A stretch of 64,000 bases of DNA from Riemerella columbina (lineage in GTDB: Bacteria > Bacteroidota > Bacteroidia > Flavobacteriales > Weeksellaceae): the NCBI RefSeq assembly GCF_030517065.1, contig NZ_CP103950.1, forward strand, positions 310,001 to 374,000. The letters run 5' to 3'. This document shows positions 41,334-50,094 of the stretch, piece by piece. The notes under the pieces are model-generated. The model ran no database searches. It was not told where the DNA came from and saw nothing but the letters and a program-made list of their open reading frames with translations. Position 1 is the first letter of the stretch. Each line of letters opens with the position of its first letter. Made by a program: the position numbers and the translations under genes.

Positions 41334-42239
41334 TTATCGAATTGATTGGAGCAAAGATAATAAATTTTTATCAGAATAGAGGTAGGGCAGCTCGGCATCT
41401 ATCGCTAATTTGCGGTTCCAAGTCAGCTGGCGTTTGGCGTAGCGCCGAGAGTTTTTCTTGATTTCGGAAATGGCAAAATCCCAATCCCAAGTGCCGTTAA
41501 GGTATTGAAACAACTCTCTATAGCCCACAGTTTGTAGCGCCACGAGGTGTTGTAGAGGCTCTAATGCTCGTACCTCTTCTAAAAGCCCTTGGGTTATCAT
41601 ATGCTCCACGCGTTGGTTAATGCGCTGATAGACCACCTCCCGAGGGGCAGAAATCTGAACTCTAAAAGTTTTGAAATCCCGCTGTGATGGCTTTTTCGCT
41701 ATGATTTTGGAATAAGGTTCTCCCGTTTGCCAGATGATGTCTATCGCACGCAAAAGCCGCCGTGGATTGTGAAAGTCTACAGTTTGGTAATACGCAGGGT
41801 CTAAGGTGCTGAGTAGATTTTGTAAGGCTTCTATTCCTTCGGTTTTTAAGAGATGCTCTAATCGGTGTTGATGTTCTGCATTGGCTTCTGGGAGCGTGTT
41901 TAATCCTTCTACTACAGCTTTTTCATACATCCCGCTGCCGCCTACCATCACCACTACGGAATGGCTTTCAAAAAGTTCGGATAATTTTGCCAAAGCATCT
42001 ACTTCATATTGCCCGATGGAATAATTTTCCGCTACAGAGCGGTGCCCAATAAAATGATGCGGTGCTTCGGAAAGTTCTTCCGCTGTGGGTGCTGCCGTAC
42101 CAATAGGCATTTCTCTAAAAAACTGCCGAGAGTCACAAGAGATAATTTCGGTTTGGTAGTGCTGAGCCATTTTAATCGCCAGTTTGGTTTTGCCAATGGC
42201 GGTAGGTCCAATGATAGAAATGAGCGTTTTCTGTTGCAC
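41334..42239 (-). CDS. miaA: tRNA dimethylallyltransferase MiaA
   Basis: 301 residues. P-loop GPTAIGKTKLAIKMA (about 11-25), the DSRQFFREMPIGTAAPT substrate-binding segment, and the C-terminal FRVQISAPREVVYQRINQRVEHMITQGLLEEV motif are all present. It adds the dimethylallyl group to A37 of tRNAs reading UNN codons, giving i6A, which MiaB (2810-4243) then methylthiolates. It lies 9 bases after the CDF transporter stop. The short family length fits a bacterial enzyme without extensions. Confidence 0.96.
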   Translation of the reverse strand: MQQKTLISIIGPTAIGKTKLAIKMAQHYQTEIISCDSRQFFREMPIGTAAPTAEELSEAPHHFIGHRSVAENYSIGQYEVDALAKLSELFESHSVVVMVGGSGMYEKAVVEGLNTLPEANAEHQHRLEHLLKTEGIEALQNLLSTLDPAYYQTVDFHNPRRLLRAIDIIWQTGEPYSKIIAKKPSQRDFKTFRVQISAPREVVYQRINQRVEHMITQGLLEEVRALEPLQHLVALQTVGYRELFQYLNGTWDWDFAISEIKKNSRRYAKRQLTWNRKLAIDAELPYLYSDKNLLSLLQSIR

Positions 42240-42248
42240 GATACAATT

Positions 42249-43160
42249 TTATTTTGATGCCGAACAATGGTCGTCAGAATGATAAGGTGGCGTTTCAATT
42301 TCGATGGTGCTATGCTGGATGTTGAAATGCTCCAACTCGTGCTTGACTTGGTTTTTTAACGCTTGCAAAGCTTCATCAGAAAAATAGTTTTTTACCACCA
42401 AATGCCCTGTTAGAGCGTTTTCTGTGGTGCTCAGTGCCCAAATGTGAATATGGCGAAAGTCTGCCACGCCGTCTATGTTTTTAATGGTGGTTTGGATTTT
42501 TTCAATCTCAATATCATCAGGAATGCCATCCATCGCCAGCCTAAAACTGGATTTGAGCAACTGCCAAGTGCTGACCAACACAACAATAGCGATGATAATG
42601 CTGACCACCCCATCTACCCAATACCAGTGCGTGAACATCACCAAAATGCCCGCAAGAACCACGCCCAAAGACACCAAAGCATCTGCCACCAAATGCAGAT
42701 AAGCGCTTTTAACATTAAGGTCTTGGTCTTTATTGCTCATAAATAAATAGGCAGTAATGCTGTTGATGAGAATTCCAATAAAGGCGACAATGGCCACGGT
42801 TTTCCCTGCGATGGGTTGCGGCGTGTTCAGCCTTATAATGGCTTCGTAGATGATGCCGCCCACGGCAAAAAGCAAAATAATCGCATTAAATAAAGAGGCT
42901 AAAATGGTAGATTTTCGGTAGCCGTAAGAGTAGCGTGGCGTAGATTTTACCTTTGCTAATTTAAATGCCAATAGAGACAGCGCCAAGCTTGCCACATCGC
43001 TTAAGTTATGTCCAGCATCTGATAACAGAGCCAGAGAATCGGTGTAGAAACCCACCGCCACCTCGATGATCACAAAGCCCATATTGAGGATAATCCCAAT
43101 GATAAAAGCCCGATTGACCACCGTGGCGGTGTGCGTGTGATGATGGTGCTGGTGTCCCAT
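42249..43160 (-). CDS. Cation diffusion facilitator (CDF, CzcD/ZitB-like metal exporter)
   Basis: 303 residues with six transmembrane helices. The His-rich N-terminus (MGHQHHHHTHTATVV) and C-terminus (PPYHSDDHCSASK) are typical of zinc-handling CDFs. The metal site HxxxD pair is seen in SDAGHNLSDVASLALS and in HLVADALVSLGVVLAG. The C-terminal cytosolic domain has the ferredoxin-like fold pattern (DGVADFRHIHIWALSTTENALTGHLVV). It exports Zn(II) or similar divalent metal using the proton gradient. It starts one base after the murA stop, an unusual partner for a metal exporter. Confidence 0.93.
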   Translation of the reverse strand: MGHQHHHHTHTATVVNRAFIIGIILNMGFVIIEVAVGFYTDSLALLSDAGHNLSDVASLALSLLAFKLAKVKSTPRYSYGYRKSTILASLFNAIILLFAVGGIIYEAIIRLNTPQPIAGKTVAIVAFIGILINSITAYLFMSNKDQDLNVKSAYLHLVADALVSLGVVLAGILVMFTHWYWVDGVVSIIIAIVVLVSTWQLLKSSFRLAMDGIPDDIEIEKIQTTIKNIDGVADFRHIHIWALSTTENALTGHLVVKNYFSDEALQALKNQVKHELEHFNIQHSTIEIETPPYHSDDHCSASK

Positions 43161-43161
43161 A

Positions 43162-44469
43162 TTATATGCGTTCTATATCGGCACCTAAGGCTTTTAGTCT
43201 GCCATCAATATTTTCGTAGCCTCGGTCTATTTGTTCTATATTATGAATGATGGATTTTCCCTCGGCAGAGAGCGCCGCGATGAGCAAAGCATTCCCCGCA
43301 CGGATGTCTGGTGAGGTCATCACGGTGCCTCTAAGCGGTGTTTCTTGGTTGAGCCCAATAACGGTGGCGCGGTGCGGGTCGCATAAGATGATCTGCGCTC
43401 CCATATCGATGAGTTTATCCACGAAAAATAACCTTGATTCAAACATTTTTTGATGAATGAGCACGCTGCCTTTGGCTTGGGTAGCCACGACCAAAATAAT
43501 GGAAAGTAAATCTGGCGTGAAGCCTGGCCATGGCGCATCAGACACCGTGAGGATGGAGCCATCAATAAACTTTTGTACGCGGTAATGCTCTTGTGCAGGG
43601 ATGAGAATGTCATCTCCACTTTTTTCTAATTGGATGCCTAATTTTCTGAAAACACTCGGGATAACGCCCAACTGGTTCCAGTGTACATCTTTAATGGTGA
43701 TTTCGGACTTGGTCATAGCGGCAAGACCTATCCACGAGCCTATTTCCACCATATCAGGGAGCATCGTGTGCTCGGTGCCGTGGAGGTGAGACACGCCCTC
43801 TATGGTCAGTAGGTTAGAGCCGATGCCAGAAATCTGCGCCCCCATACGGTTGAGCATTTTGCAGAGCTGTTGTAGGTAAGGCTCGCAGGCGGCGTTGTAA
43901 ATTCGGGTTTTGCCTTGTGCCAGCACGGCAGCCATAATGATATTTGCTGTTCCCGTTACAGAGGCTTCTTCTAACAAAATAAATTTGCCGTGCAAAGAGG
44001 CGGCTGTTAGGCTATAGAAGCTTTCTTCTTCATTAAACTGAAAGCTGGCGCCGAGTTCTACAAAACCTTGGAAGTGGGTATCTAACCGCCGTCTGCCTAT
44101 TTTGTCGCCGCCAGGGGTTGGCATATAAGCCTCGCCGAAGCGTGCCAACATAGGACCGAGGAGCATAATGGAGCCTCTGAGTTTGGCGCCTTCTTTTTTA
44201 AATTCTTTGGATTTGAGGTAATCAAAGTTGAGTTTGTCGGCTTGGAAGGTAAAATCTCCAGCGCCATTTTTGGTGACTTTAACGCCTAAATCTCTTAGAA
44301 TATCGATGAGTTTATTAACATCTTGTATATCTGGGATGTTTTTGATCCTTACCTCTTGGTCTGTTAGAAGTACGGCACAGAGGATTTGTAAGGCTTCGTT
44401 TTTGGCGCCTTGTGGGGTAATTTCGCCGTGGAGTTGTTTTCCTCCTCTAATTTGAAAAGAGCCACTCAT
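43162..44469 (-). CDS. murA: UDP-N-acetylglucosamine 1-carboxyvinyltransferase MurA with Asp in place of the active-site Cys
   Basis: 435 residues, the normal length, with good conservation of the EPSP-synthase-like inside-out barrels (QGAKNEALQILCAVLL; PDIRAGNALLIAALSAEG). The enzyme starts peptidoglycan precursor synthesis. The catalytic-loop motif usually written GGCAIGARPVDLH reads GGDKIGRRRLDTH, so Cys115 (E. coli numbering) is Asp (residue 122 here). In other bacteria this change keeps activity but prevents the covalent adduct with fosfomycin. The gene is 3 bases from the DUF4290 gene and one base from the CDF gene, in a five-gene operon. Confidence 0.96.
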   Translation of the reverse strand: MSGSFQIRGGKQLHGEITPQGAKNEALQILCAVLLTDQEVRIKNIPDIQDVNKLIDILRDLGVKVTKNGAGDFTFQADKLNFDYLKSKEFKKEGAKLRGSIMLLGPMLARFGEAYMPTPGGDKIGRRRLDTHFQGFVELGASFQFNEEESFYSLTAASLHGKFILLEEASVTGTANIIMAAVLAQGKTRIYNAACEPYLQQLCKMLNRMGAQISGIGSNLLTIEGVSHLHGTEHTMLPDMVEIGSWIGLAAMTKSEITIKDVHWNQLGVIPSVFRKLGIQLEKSGDDILIPAQEHYRVQKFIDGSILTVSDAPWPGFTPDLLSIILVVATQAKGSVLIHQKMFESRLFFVDKLIDMGAQIILCDPHRATVIGLNQETPLRGTVMTSPDIRAGNALLIAALSAEGKSIIHNIEQIDRGYENIDGRLKALGADIERI

Positions 44470-44472
44470 TGC

Positions 44473-45105
44473 TTATTTTCTATTTTTATGTTTGGTGTTG
44501 TTGTTATGGTTGTATCTTCGTTTGTTGTTTTTCTGGTTTCTATTGTGGTTGTTATTGTAATAGATTTTACTTTTTTCCAGCGCTTCTATGTTGGTCAGGT
44601 CTAAACGATTTTCGGACAGCTCTTTTAGGTGGCGAAAAATCACGGCATCTTCCACATGCTCTTTATTATAGACATTGTAAGATTTTTTCATATTGTTGGC
44701 AATGACCTCTATCAGAGCATCTTTTTCATCGCCTTCTTCTAATTCTAAAGCCCGTTCTATGAGCTGCAGGATGCTTTTTCCGTAGAATTTATAGTCGCCT
44801 TGTAGTTTGGGGTAATCCATTTTTTTCGGCTTCTGGTGGAGTTCTTCCAAAGTGGGGAAAGGGTATGGTGATTCTACATCTAAATCATAACCTGATAAAA
44901 TATAGAGGTGGTCCCAGAGTTTGTGCACATAGTTTTCCTCATCTCTAAGGTGCGGATTTCTCACGCCCATAAAGTTGATGATTTCATAAGCCATAGCTGT
45001 GCGAGCCTCTCGTGTAGGCTGTTGTTTACAGTGGGCAACCAGTTCTTGTATAATTCTGCCGTACTCTGGCATATACAGAGGCGGTCTTTCGGTATTATAT
45101 TCCAT
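44473..45105 (-). CDS. DUF4290 family protein
   Basis: 210 residues, soluble. It opens with MEYNTERPPLYMPEYGRIIQELVAHCKQ, the hallmark start of the Bacteroidota DUF4290 family, whose function is unknown. The last ~30 residues are an Asn/Lys/Arg/His-rich low-complexity tail (residues about 180-210), which suggests RNA or nucleic-acid contact but is not proof. It is the first gene of the operon with murA, the CDF transporter, miaA and the thioredoxin, driven from the TATCTTTG element at 45111-45118. Confidence 0.85.
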   Translation of the reverse strand: MEYNTERPPLYMPEYGRIIQELVAHCKQQPTREARTAMAYEIINFMGVRNPHLRDEENYVHKLWDHLYILSGYDLDVESPYPFPTLEELHQKPKKMDYPKLQGDYKFYGKSILQLIERALELEEGDEKDALIEVIANNMKKSYNVYNKEHVEDAVIFRHLKELSENRLDLTNIEALEKSKIYYNNNHNRNQKNNKRRYNHNNNTKHKNRK

Positions 45106-45110
45106 AGGTG

Positions 45111-45118
45111 CAAAGATA
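45111..45118 (-). promoter_or_regulatory. -7 element of the DUF4290-murA operon
   Basis: The minus strand reads TATCTTTG, an exact TAnnTTTG match, only 6 bases upstream of the ATG at 45105, so the leader would be very short or absent. Confidence 0.45.
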
Positions 45119-45211
45119 GAAAATTTAAAAATAGGTTAGGCGTTTCGGTTTTTTAATTAAAATGAAGTTAAGGATAAACGAGGGCGAGCGCCTTTCCCAT
45201 CGGGCAATCCA

Positions 45212-45925
45212 TCAATACAAAAGCGAAATTTCTTTATGATAAAAAGCTTGTAGCTCGGGGGCGTTTTCTAATTGAATCCAAAGGTAGCCGTTTTCATCCG
45301 CTTGTTGGATAATGCCATTTTGTCTGATTCCGTTTTTTTCAAATACCGCTACTTGCCCTTTTTTATACAGATGTTTATTAAAATCAGCCAAGATTGCCTC
45401 TTGAGAGGTTGTCTCACTGATGCATCGGCTAAAAAACTCAAAAAAAGCGGTTGCCAACTGATGTGGATTGTACTTTTGTTGGGTTTGGGTGTAGAGAGAA
45501 CCCGCTTTGGTAATATCTTGAAAATCATCTTGTAAAACATTGATGCCGATGCCGATAATCAAATGCTGATGTTTTTGCTCTAAGAGGATGCCGCAGATTT
45601 TTTTATGTTTCAAAATGATGTCGTTCGGCCACTTAATATCGGGTTGCACATCAGTCAAATTGGCAATAAAATCCCTTAAAATAACAGCGGTATAGTAATT
45701 GATGAGAGAGAGGTTGTGGCTAAAAGTTTGAGGATTAACCGCAAAACTCATCGCAATGTTCTGGTCTTCTTGGCTCTGCCAAGTGTTGCCATACTGCCCT
45801 TTGCCGCGTTTTTGCCTTAGGGTGTAGAGGGCTAAAATCTCGCCTTGTCTTAGCGGAGGATTAAGCAAGTGGATGATTTCATCATTTGTAGAAGAACACT
45901 CGGGAATGTGGAGGAGTCTTGGCAT
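45212..45925 (-). CDS. birA: Biotin-[acetyl-CoA-carboxylase] ligase
   Basis: 237 residues, a catalytic domain without the N-terminal DNA-binding domain of E. coli BirA, so it is probably not a repressor. The biotinyl-AMP-binding segment (KRGKGQYGNTWQSQEDQNIAMSF) takes the place of the classic GRGRxGRxW motif. DIKWPNDIILKHKKICGILLE and LIIGIGINV follow as expected. It attaches biotin to carboxylase subunits. It is divergent from rsfS; the 78-base gap holds the rsfS promoter element. Confidence 0.93.
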   Translation of the reverse strand: MPRLLHIPECSSTNDEIIHLLNPPLRQGEILALYTLRQKRGKGQYGNTWQSQEDQNIAMSFAVNPQTFSHNLSLINYYTAVILRDFIANLTDVQPDIKWPNDIILKHKKICGILLEQKHQHLIIGIGINVLQDDFQDITKAGSLYTQTQQKYNPHQLATAFFEFFSRCISETTSQEAILADFNKHLYKKGQVAVFEKNGIRQNGIIQQADENGYLWIQLENAPELQAFYHKEISLLY

Positions 45926-45975
45926 TCGTTAAAAATTAAAGCCACTAAAATAGACAAAAATTCAAGAAAAAACAA

Positions 45976-45983
45976 TAATTTTG
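45976..45983 (+). promoter_or_regulatory. -7 element of the rsfS-ftsH operon
   Basis: TAATTTTG matches TAnnTTTG, 20 bases before the rsfS ATG at 46004. Confidence 0.5.
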
Positions 45984-46003
45984 CAGACCATACATTTAAT
46001 TAA

Positions 46004-46369
46004 ATGAATAATACAAACGAAAAGCAACAACTTCTGATAGACACCATCGTAGGCGCTATACAAGATACGAAAGGCGAAGATATTCAAATCCTTAACCTGA
46101 CCCAGATCGAAAATGCTGCCGCAGATTATTTCATTATTTGCAGTGGTAATTCGAACACGCAAGTCGCCGCCATTGCTGGGAATATAGAAAAAACCGTGAG
46201 AAACGAACTCAAAGAACGCCCTTGGCATACGGAAGGTACGGAAAATGCACTATGGGTTCTGGTGGACTATGTGTCTGTGGTGGTGCATGTGTTCCAAAAG
46301 CACATCAGAGATTATTATGAGATAGAAGAACTTTGGGGCGATGCCGAAGTGACCAAAATTGAAGATTAA
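46004..46369 (+). CDS. rsfS: Ribosomal silencing factor RsfS
   Basis: 121 residues, standard length. The family core is visible: DIQILNLTQIENAAADYFIICSGNSNTQVAAIAGNIEK, then RPWHTEGTENALWVLVDYVSVVVHVFQKHIRDYYEIEELWGDA. It binds uL14 on the large ribosomal subunit and blocks subunit joining under starvation. It lies 28 bases upstream of ftsH, the common flavobacterial order (rsfS-ftsH-LUD). Confidence 0.94.
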   Translation: MNNTNEKQQLLIDTIVGAIQDTKGEDIQILNLTQIENAAADYFIICSGNSNTQVAAIAGNIEKTVRNELKERPWHTEGTENALWVLVDYVSVVVHVFQKHIRDYYEIEELWGDAEVTKIED

Positions 46370-46397
46370 GAATAATTGATATAATTAAAATTGAACA

Positions 46398-48428
46398 ATG
46401 AAAAAAGAAAATAAAGGGTTTAATTGGTTTTATCTGTTGGTATTAGCAGCCTTGGGCGCATTATTTTTGCCTAAGCTCTTCTCATCAACGAACACCAAAA
46501 GCATCAATGAAGACGCCTTTTTCCAGATGATGAAAGAAGGAAAAGTAGAAACTTTGGTGCTGATGAAAGACACCCAAGAGGGCGAGGTTTTCTTAACCAA
46601 AGAAGCCAAAGCCGCCTCTAAAACCACAACCAAATCATCAGAAAATCCGTTGATGGCACTGCAGCCCGCACCAGACTATCAGTTTAAGTATGGGGATTTG
46701 CAGTACTTCCAGCAACGGTTTAGCGAGGTAAAAAAGGAAAATCCGCAAATTACCACCGCAATAGATTTTGACAATTCAGACTCTCCAATGCAAGGCTTTT
46801 TAGTGCAAGCCATATTCTGGTTAGCGCTAATGTCGCTCTTCTATTTCGTTATTTTTAGAAAAATGATGGGCGGAAGCGGCGGCGGAAGCCAGATTTTTAA
46901 CATCGGAAAATCAAGAGCCAAATTGTTTGATGAGAATGATAAAGTACAAGTGACTTTTAAAGATGTGGCAGGTTTAGAAGGCGCCAAAGAAGAGGTGCAA
47001 GAAGTGGTAGATTTTCTTAAAAATTCTGAAAAATACACCAAATTAGGTGGTAAAATTCCGAAAGGGGTACTTTTAGTAGGGCCTCCAGGAACAGGGAAAA
47101 CCCTATTGGCAAAAGCCGTAGCGGGCGAGGCTAAGGTGCCATTTTTCTCATTGTCGGGTTCAGATTTTGTGGAAATGTTTGTGGGCGTAGGTGCCTCACG
47201 GGTGCGAGATTTATTTGCGCAAGCCAAAGCCAAGTCACCAGCCATCATCTTCATTGATGAGATTGATGCCATTGGTAGAGCCAGGGGTAGAGGCGCTATT
47301 ACTGGTGGAAATGATGAACGCGAAAATACCCTCAACCAACTCTTGACCGAGATGGATGGTTTCGGGACTGATACCAATGTGATTGTGATGGCAGCCACCA
47401 ATCGCGCCGATATTTTAGATAAAGCTTTAATGCGTGCTGGGCGTTTTGACCGCTCTATTTATGTGGACTTGCCAGAACTGCACGAGAGAAAGCAAATTTT
47501 CAATGTTCACTTGGCTAAGATTAAATTAGACTCATCGGTAGATGTGGAATTTTTAGCCAAACAAACACCAGGGTTTAGCGGGGCAGACATTGCCAATGTG
47601 TGTAATGAAGCGGCGCTGGTTGCAGCAAGAAATGGCCATGAAGCGGTAGAGAAACAAGATTTCTTAGATGCTGTAGATAGAATTATCGGAGGTTTGGAAA
47701 AGAAAAATAAAGCTATAAAACCATCGGAAAAGAAAAGGGTGGCGTTCCACGAGGCAGGCCACGCCAGTGTAAGTTGGCTGTTAGAGCACGCTGCACCATT
47801 GCTCAAAGTGACCATTGTACCGAGAGGGCGCTCGTTAGGGGCGGCTTGGTACTTGCCAGAAGAGCGACAACTGACCACTACCGAGCAAATGTTGGATGAA
47901 ATGTGTGCGACTTTGGGTGGTAGAGCGGCGGAAGAAGTGGTCTTCGGTACCATTTCTACAGGTGCCCTGTCCGATTTAGAGCGTGTAACTAAGCAAGCGC
48001 AAGCCATGGTAACCATCTACGGATTGAGCAAAAAAGTGGGGAACATCTCTTATTATGATAGCTCAGGGCAGCAAGAATACAGTTTCGGTAAGCCTTATTC
48101 TGAGGAAACAGCAAAGATGATAGATGAGGAAATCTCGGAAATTATAGAAAAGCAATACCAAAGAGCGGTGGAAATCCTTAGGAATAACAGAGATAAGTTA
48201 GATGCTTTGGCAGAAAAACTTTTGGAGAAAGAAGTGATTTTCAGAGAAGACTTGGAGGCTATTTTTGGGAAAAGAGCGTGGGATCCAGAGTTGACAGAAG
48301 CGCCTGTGACCAATGTGGTAGAAGGGCAATTGAACCAAGAAGAAGTGCCCGCTTCCTCAAACGAAACCCCTCAGGTGGATACGCCAGAAGAAGGAAATGT
48401 AACTGATAATCAGAATGTAACAGGATAG
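46398..48428 (+). CDS. ftsH: ATP-dependent zinc metalloprotease FtsH
   Basis: 676 residues. Two N-terminal transmembrane helices ([15 protein letters not shown] and [20 protein letters not shown]) flank a periplasmic domain. The AAA+ domain has Walker A GPPGTGKT, Walker [12 protein letters not shown], and second region of homology ([20 protein letters not shown]). The zinc motif is HEAGH in [18 protein letters not shown]. It degrades membrane and some soluble proteins. The C-terminus after about 630 is a Glu/Pro/Asn-rich low-complexity tail. A terminator follows at 48469. Confidence 0.97.
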   Translation: MKKENKGFNWFYLLVLAALGALFLPKLFSSTNTKSINEDAFFQMMKEGKVETLVLMKDTQEGEVFLTKEAKAASKTTTKSSENPLMALQPAPDYQFKYGDLQYFQQRFSEVKKENPQITTAIDFDNSDSPMQGFLVQAIFWLALMSLFYFVIFRKMMGGSGGGSQIFNIGKSRAKLFDENDKVQVTFKDVAGLEGAKEEVQEVVDFLKNSEKYTKLGGKIPKGVLLVGPPGTGKTLLAKAVAGEAKVPFFSLSGSDFVEMFVGVGASRVRDLFAQAKAKSPAIIFIDEIDAIGRARGRGAITGGNDERENTLNQLLTEMDGFGTDTNVIVMAATNRADILDKALMRAGRFDRSIYVDLPELHERKQIFNVHLAKIKLDSSVDVEFLAKQTPGFSGADIANVCNEAALVAARNGHEAVEKQDFLDAVDRIIGGLEKKNKAIKPSEKKRVAFHEAGHASVSWLLEHAAPLLKVTIVPRGRSLGAAWYLPEERQLTTTEQMLDEMCATLGGRAAEEVVFGTISTGALSDLERVTKQAQAMVTIYGLSKKVGNISYYDSSGQQEYSFGKPYSEETAKMIDEEISEIIEKQYQRAVEILRNNRDKLDALAEKLLEKEVIFREDLEAIFGKRAWDPELTEAPVTNVVEGQLNQEEVPASSNETPQVDTPEEGNVTDNQNVTG

Positions 48429-48468
48429 ATTTAATAATCGGCTTTAGGAATGCTGAAGCCTATACGAT

Positions 48469-48503
48469 AATAAATCCCGATATTTTTCGGGATTTATTTT
48501 TTT
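48469..48503 (+). terminator. Intrinsic terminator of the rsfS-ftsH operon
   Basis: A 12-bp stem (48469-48480 with 48487-48498) around a 6-base loop is followed by TTTTT. Confidence 0.88.
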
Positions 48504-48507
48504 ATGC

Positions 48508-48537
48508 TTTGTATATAATAAATATTTATTATTTTTG
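48508..48537 (+). promoter_or_regulatory. Promoter of the LUD gene (-33 TTTG, -7 TATTTTTG)
   Basis: TTTG at 48508-48511 and TATTTTTG at 48530-48537 are separated by 18 bases, the consensus arrangement. Transcription should start about 48543, downstream of an in-frame ATG at 48509, so that ATG cannot be the start. Confidence 0.72.
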
Positions 48538-48559
48538 TTGTTTATTAAAACCCAATGCG

Positions 48560-49156
48560 TTGAGTTGGATTAAAAACATAGTTAATAAATTTTTTAACCC
48601 AGAAACGGAACCCTCTAAGCCAGATGTTATTGGCTTAGGGAACCAATTGAGTTCGGCAGATTTAGACTATAAATTTGCCCAATTGTTTACGCACGCAGGT
48701 GGGGTGTTTAATTATTGTGAAAACGAGGCAGAAGCGCTGCAAGTGCTGGCAAGCATTATAAAAGTGGAAGATTTGAAATCTATTTTCTGTTGGGATGAAG
48801 ATTTAAAAAACTTCCTTAATGTTATTAAAACGCCTTATACCGAAGATTTAGAACTGTTTAATGATGCCGCTTTTATCACTTGTGAGTATCTCATTGCATA
48901 TGATGGTAAGGTGATGCTCTCTCATCAAAATATTAAACATTACAGCTCTGCCAAATTACCGAATAAGATTATCATTATGGCTACTGTATCTCAGATTGTT
49001 ACCAACTTAGCCGAGGCGATGATGAAAATCAAAAGGAAAAAAGCCGCCCTTAAAAACCTGACTTCCATTAGTGGCAGTGGTGCGGATTTAGATGGCTTAG
49101 CCAAAGGCAATACCAAACTTTTCTTACTTTTATTAGAAGACCAAGAACCCTCTTAA
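48560..49156 (+). CDS. LUD-domain protein (LutC/YkgG-like)
   Basis: 198 residues when read from the TTG at 48560 (LSWIKNIVNKFF). The only in-frame ATG upstream is above the promoter's predicted start point, and the next ATG lies well inside the domain. The LUD-type alpha/beta domain shows ALQVLASIIKVEDLKSIFCWDEDL, ITCEYLIAYDGKVMLSHQNIKHY, KLPNKIIIMATVSQIVTNLAEAM and a C-terminal LTSISGSGADLDG. LutC proteins form an Fe-S complex for lactate oxidation with LutA and LutB, which are not adjacent here. A TTG start may reduce expression. It precedes cdsA (12-base gap). Confidence 0.78.
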   Translation: MSWIKNIVNKFFNPETEPSKPDVIGLGNQLSSADLDYKFAQLFTHAGGVFNYCENEAEALQVLASIIKVEDLKSIFCWDEDLKNFLNVIKTPYTEDLELFNDAAFITCEYLIAYDGKVMLSHQNIKHYSSAKLPNKIIIMATVSQIVTNLAEAMMKIKRKKAALKNLTSISGSGADLDGLAKGNTKLFLLLLEDQEPS

Positions 49157-49167
49157 ATCATTTTATT

Positions 49168-50046
49168 TTGGATAAAAATTTAATACAGCGTATCATTTTC
49201 GGATTAGTATATGCCTTGGTTATTACGGCTTGTACTACGCCATATGGCGCTCAAGTGATCAATAATATTGCGGGAACGCAGGTGGTTTTTCCAGAATATC
49301 TTTATTTTGGGCTGATGAGTTTTTTCCTTTTTGTGGGTGTTTGGGAGTGCGTTAGGATAATGAAGTTTGATGCCTCGTTTTGGAAATGGCTGGTGCTGCC
49401 CGCAGTGCTGGTGGTGTATTACCGCTTTGCCCATAAATATTTTTATAGCGGTTTTTATGCACAAATCAAACTTTCGGAAATTTTAGGGCTTTCACTATTG
49501 CCGATTGCGGCGGTTACGCTCTTCCGCTATCCTAAGGAGCTTTATTATGAAAATGGAAAATTCATTTTTACGGTGGTTTATACCGCCATTCCTTTTAGTT
49601 TTGCTTTGGGGCTGCCTCATTTTATTTCGGGGATTCCAGAAACTTTCTCTACCGAAGTGTTTTGGCTATTTGTGCTCATTTGGAGTAGTGATTCCTTCGC
49701 GTATATTTTTGGAAGGTGGTTAGGAAAACACAAAATGGCACCGAAAATCAGTCCTAAAAAAACTTGGGAAGGCTACATCGGTGGGTTGGTTTGTACTCTT
49801 ATTTTGGGTTATATTATTGAAATCAATATGCCAGATTTAAAAGGCAATTGGATAGTGGTGGGCGGTTTAGTAGCGCTATTTGCACCGTTGGGAGATCTGT
49901 TAGAAAGTCAGTTGAAAAGAACTTTTGGCATAAAAGACAGCGGCAATATCATACCTGGGCATGGCGGCGTTTTGGACCGTTTGGATAGTTTTATGGTCTG
50001 TGCGCCAGTGGTGTATTTGTATTTTGCGCTATCATCACTTTTTTAA
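49168..50046 (+). CDS. cdsA: Phosphatidate cytidylyltransferase
   Basis: 292 residues, starting at a TTG (49168) that gives MDKNLIQRIIFGL; no in-frame ATG precedes it. Seven or eight membrane helices are visible. The CDS-family signature is complete in SQLKRTFGIKDSGNIIPGHGGVLDRLDS (about 250-277). It makes CDP-diacylglycerol from phosphatidic acid, the precursor of phosphatidylserine and cardiolipin. It is followed, 48 bases later, by psd, so the two steps of phosphatidylethanolamine synthesis are co-encoded, though the synthase pssA is not in the window. Confidence 0.95.
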   Translation: MDKNLIQRIIFGLVYALVITACTTPYGAQVINNIAGTQVVFPEYLYFGLMSFFLFVGVWECVRIMKFDASFWKWLVLPAVLVVYYRFAHKYFYSGFYAQIKLSEILGLSLLPIAAVTLFRYPKELYYENGKFIFTVVYTAIPFSFALGLPHFISGIPETFSTEVFWLFVLIWSSDSFAYIFGRWLGKHKMAPKISPKKTWEGYIGGLVCTLILGYIIEINMPDLKGNWIVVGGLVALFAPLGDLLESQLKRTFGIKDSGNIIPGHGGVLDRLDSFMVCAPVVYLYFALSSLF

Positions 50047-50094
50047 TTGATTTTCATCACTTTAATAAAAAATATTAAGAAATAAAAAACGATA

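Noticed and set aside
46841-48313. Long Ser/Pro-rich frames on the minus strand opposite ftsH (46841-47401, 47507-48016, 48095-48313)
   Set aside because: They lie wholly inside the well-conserved ftsH gene on the other strand, have low-complexity composition caused by reverse reading of its codons, and no start context.
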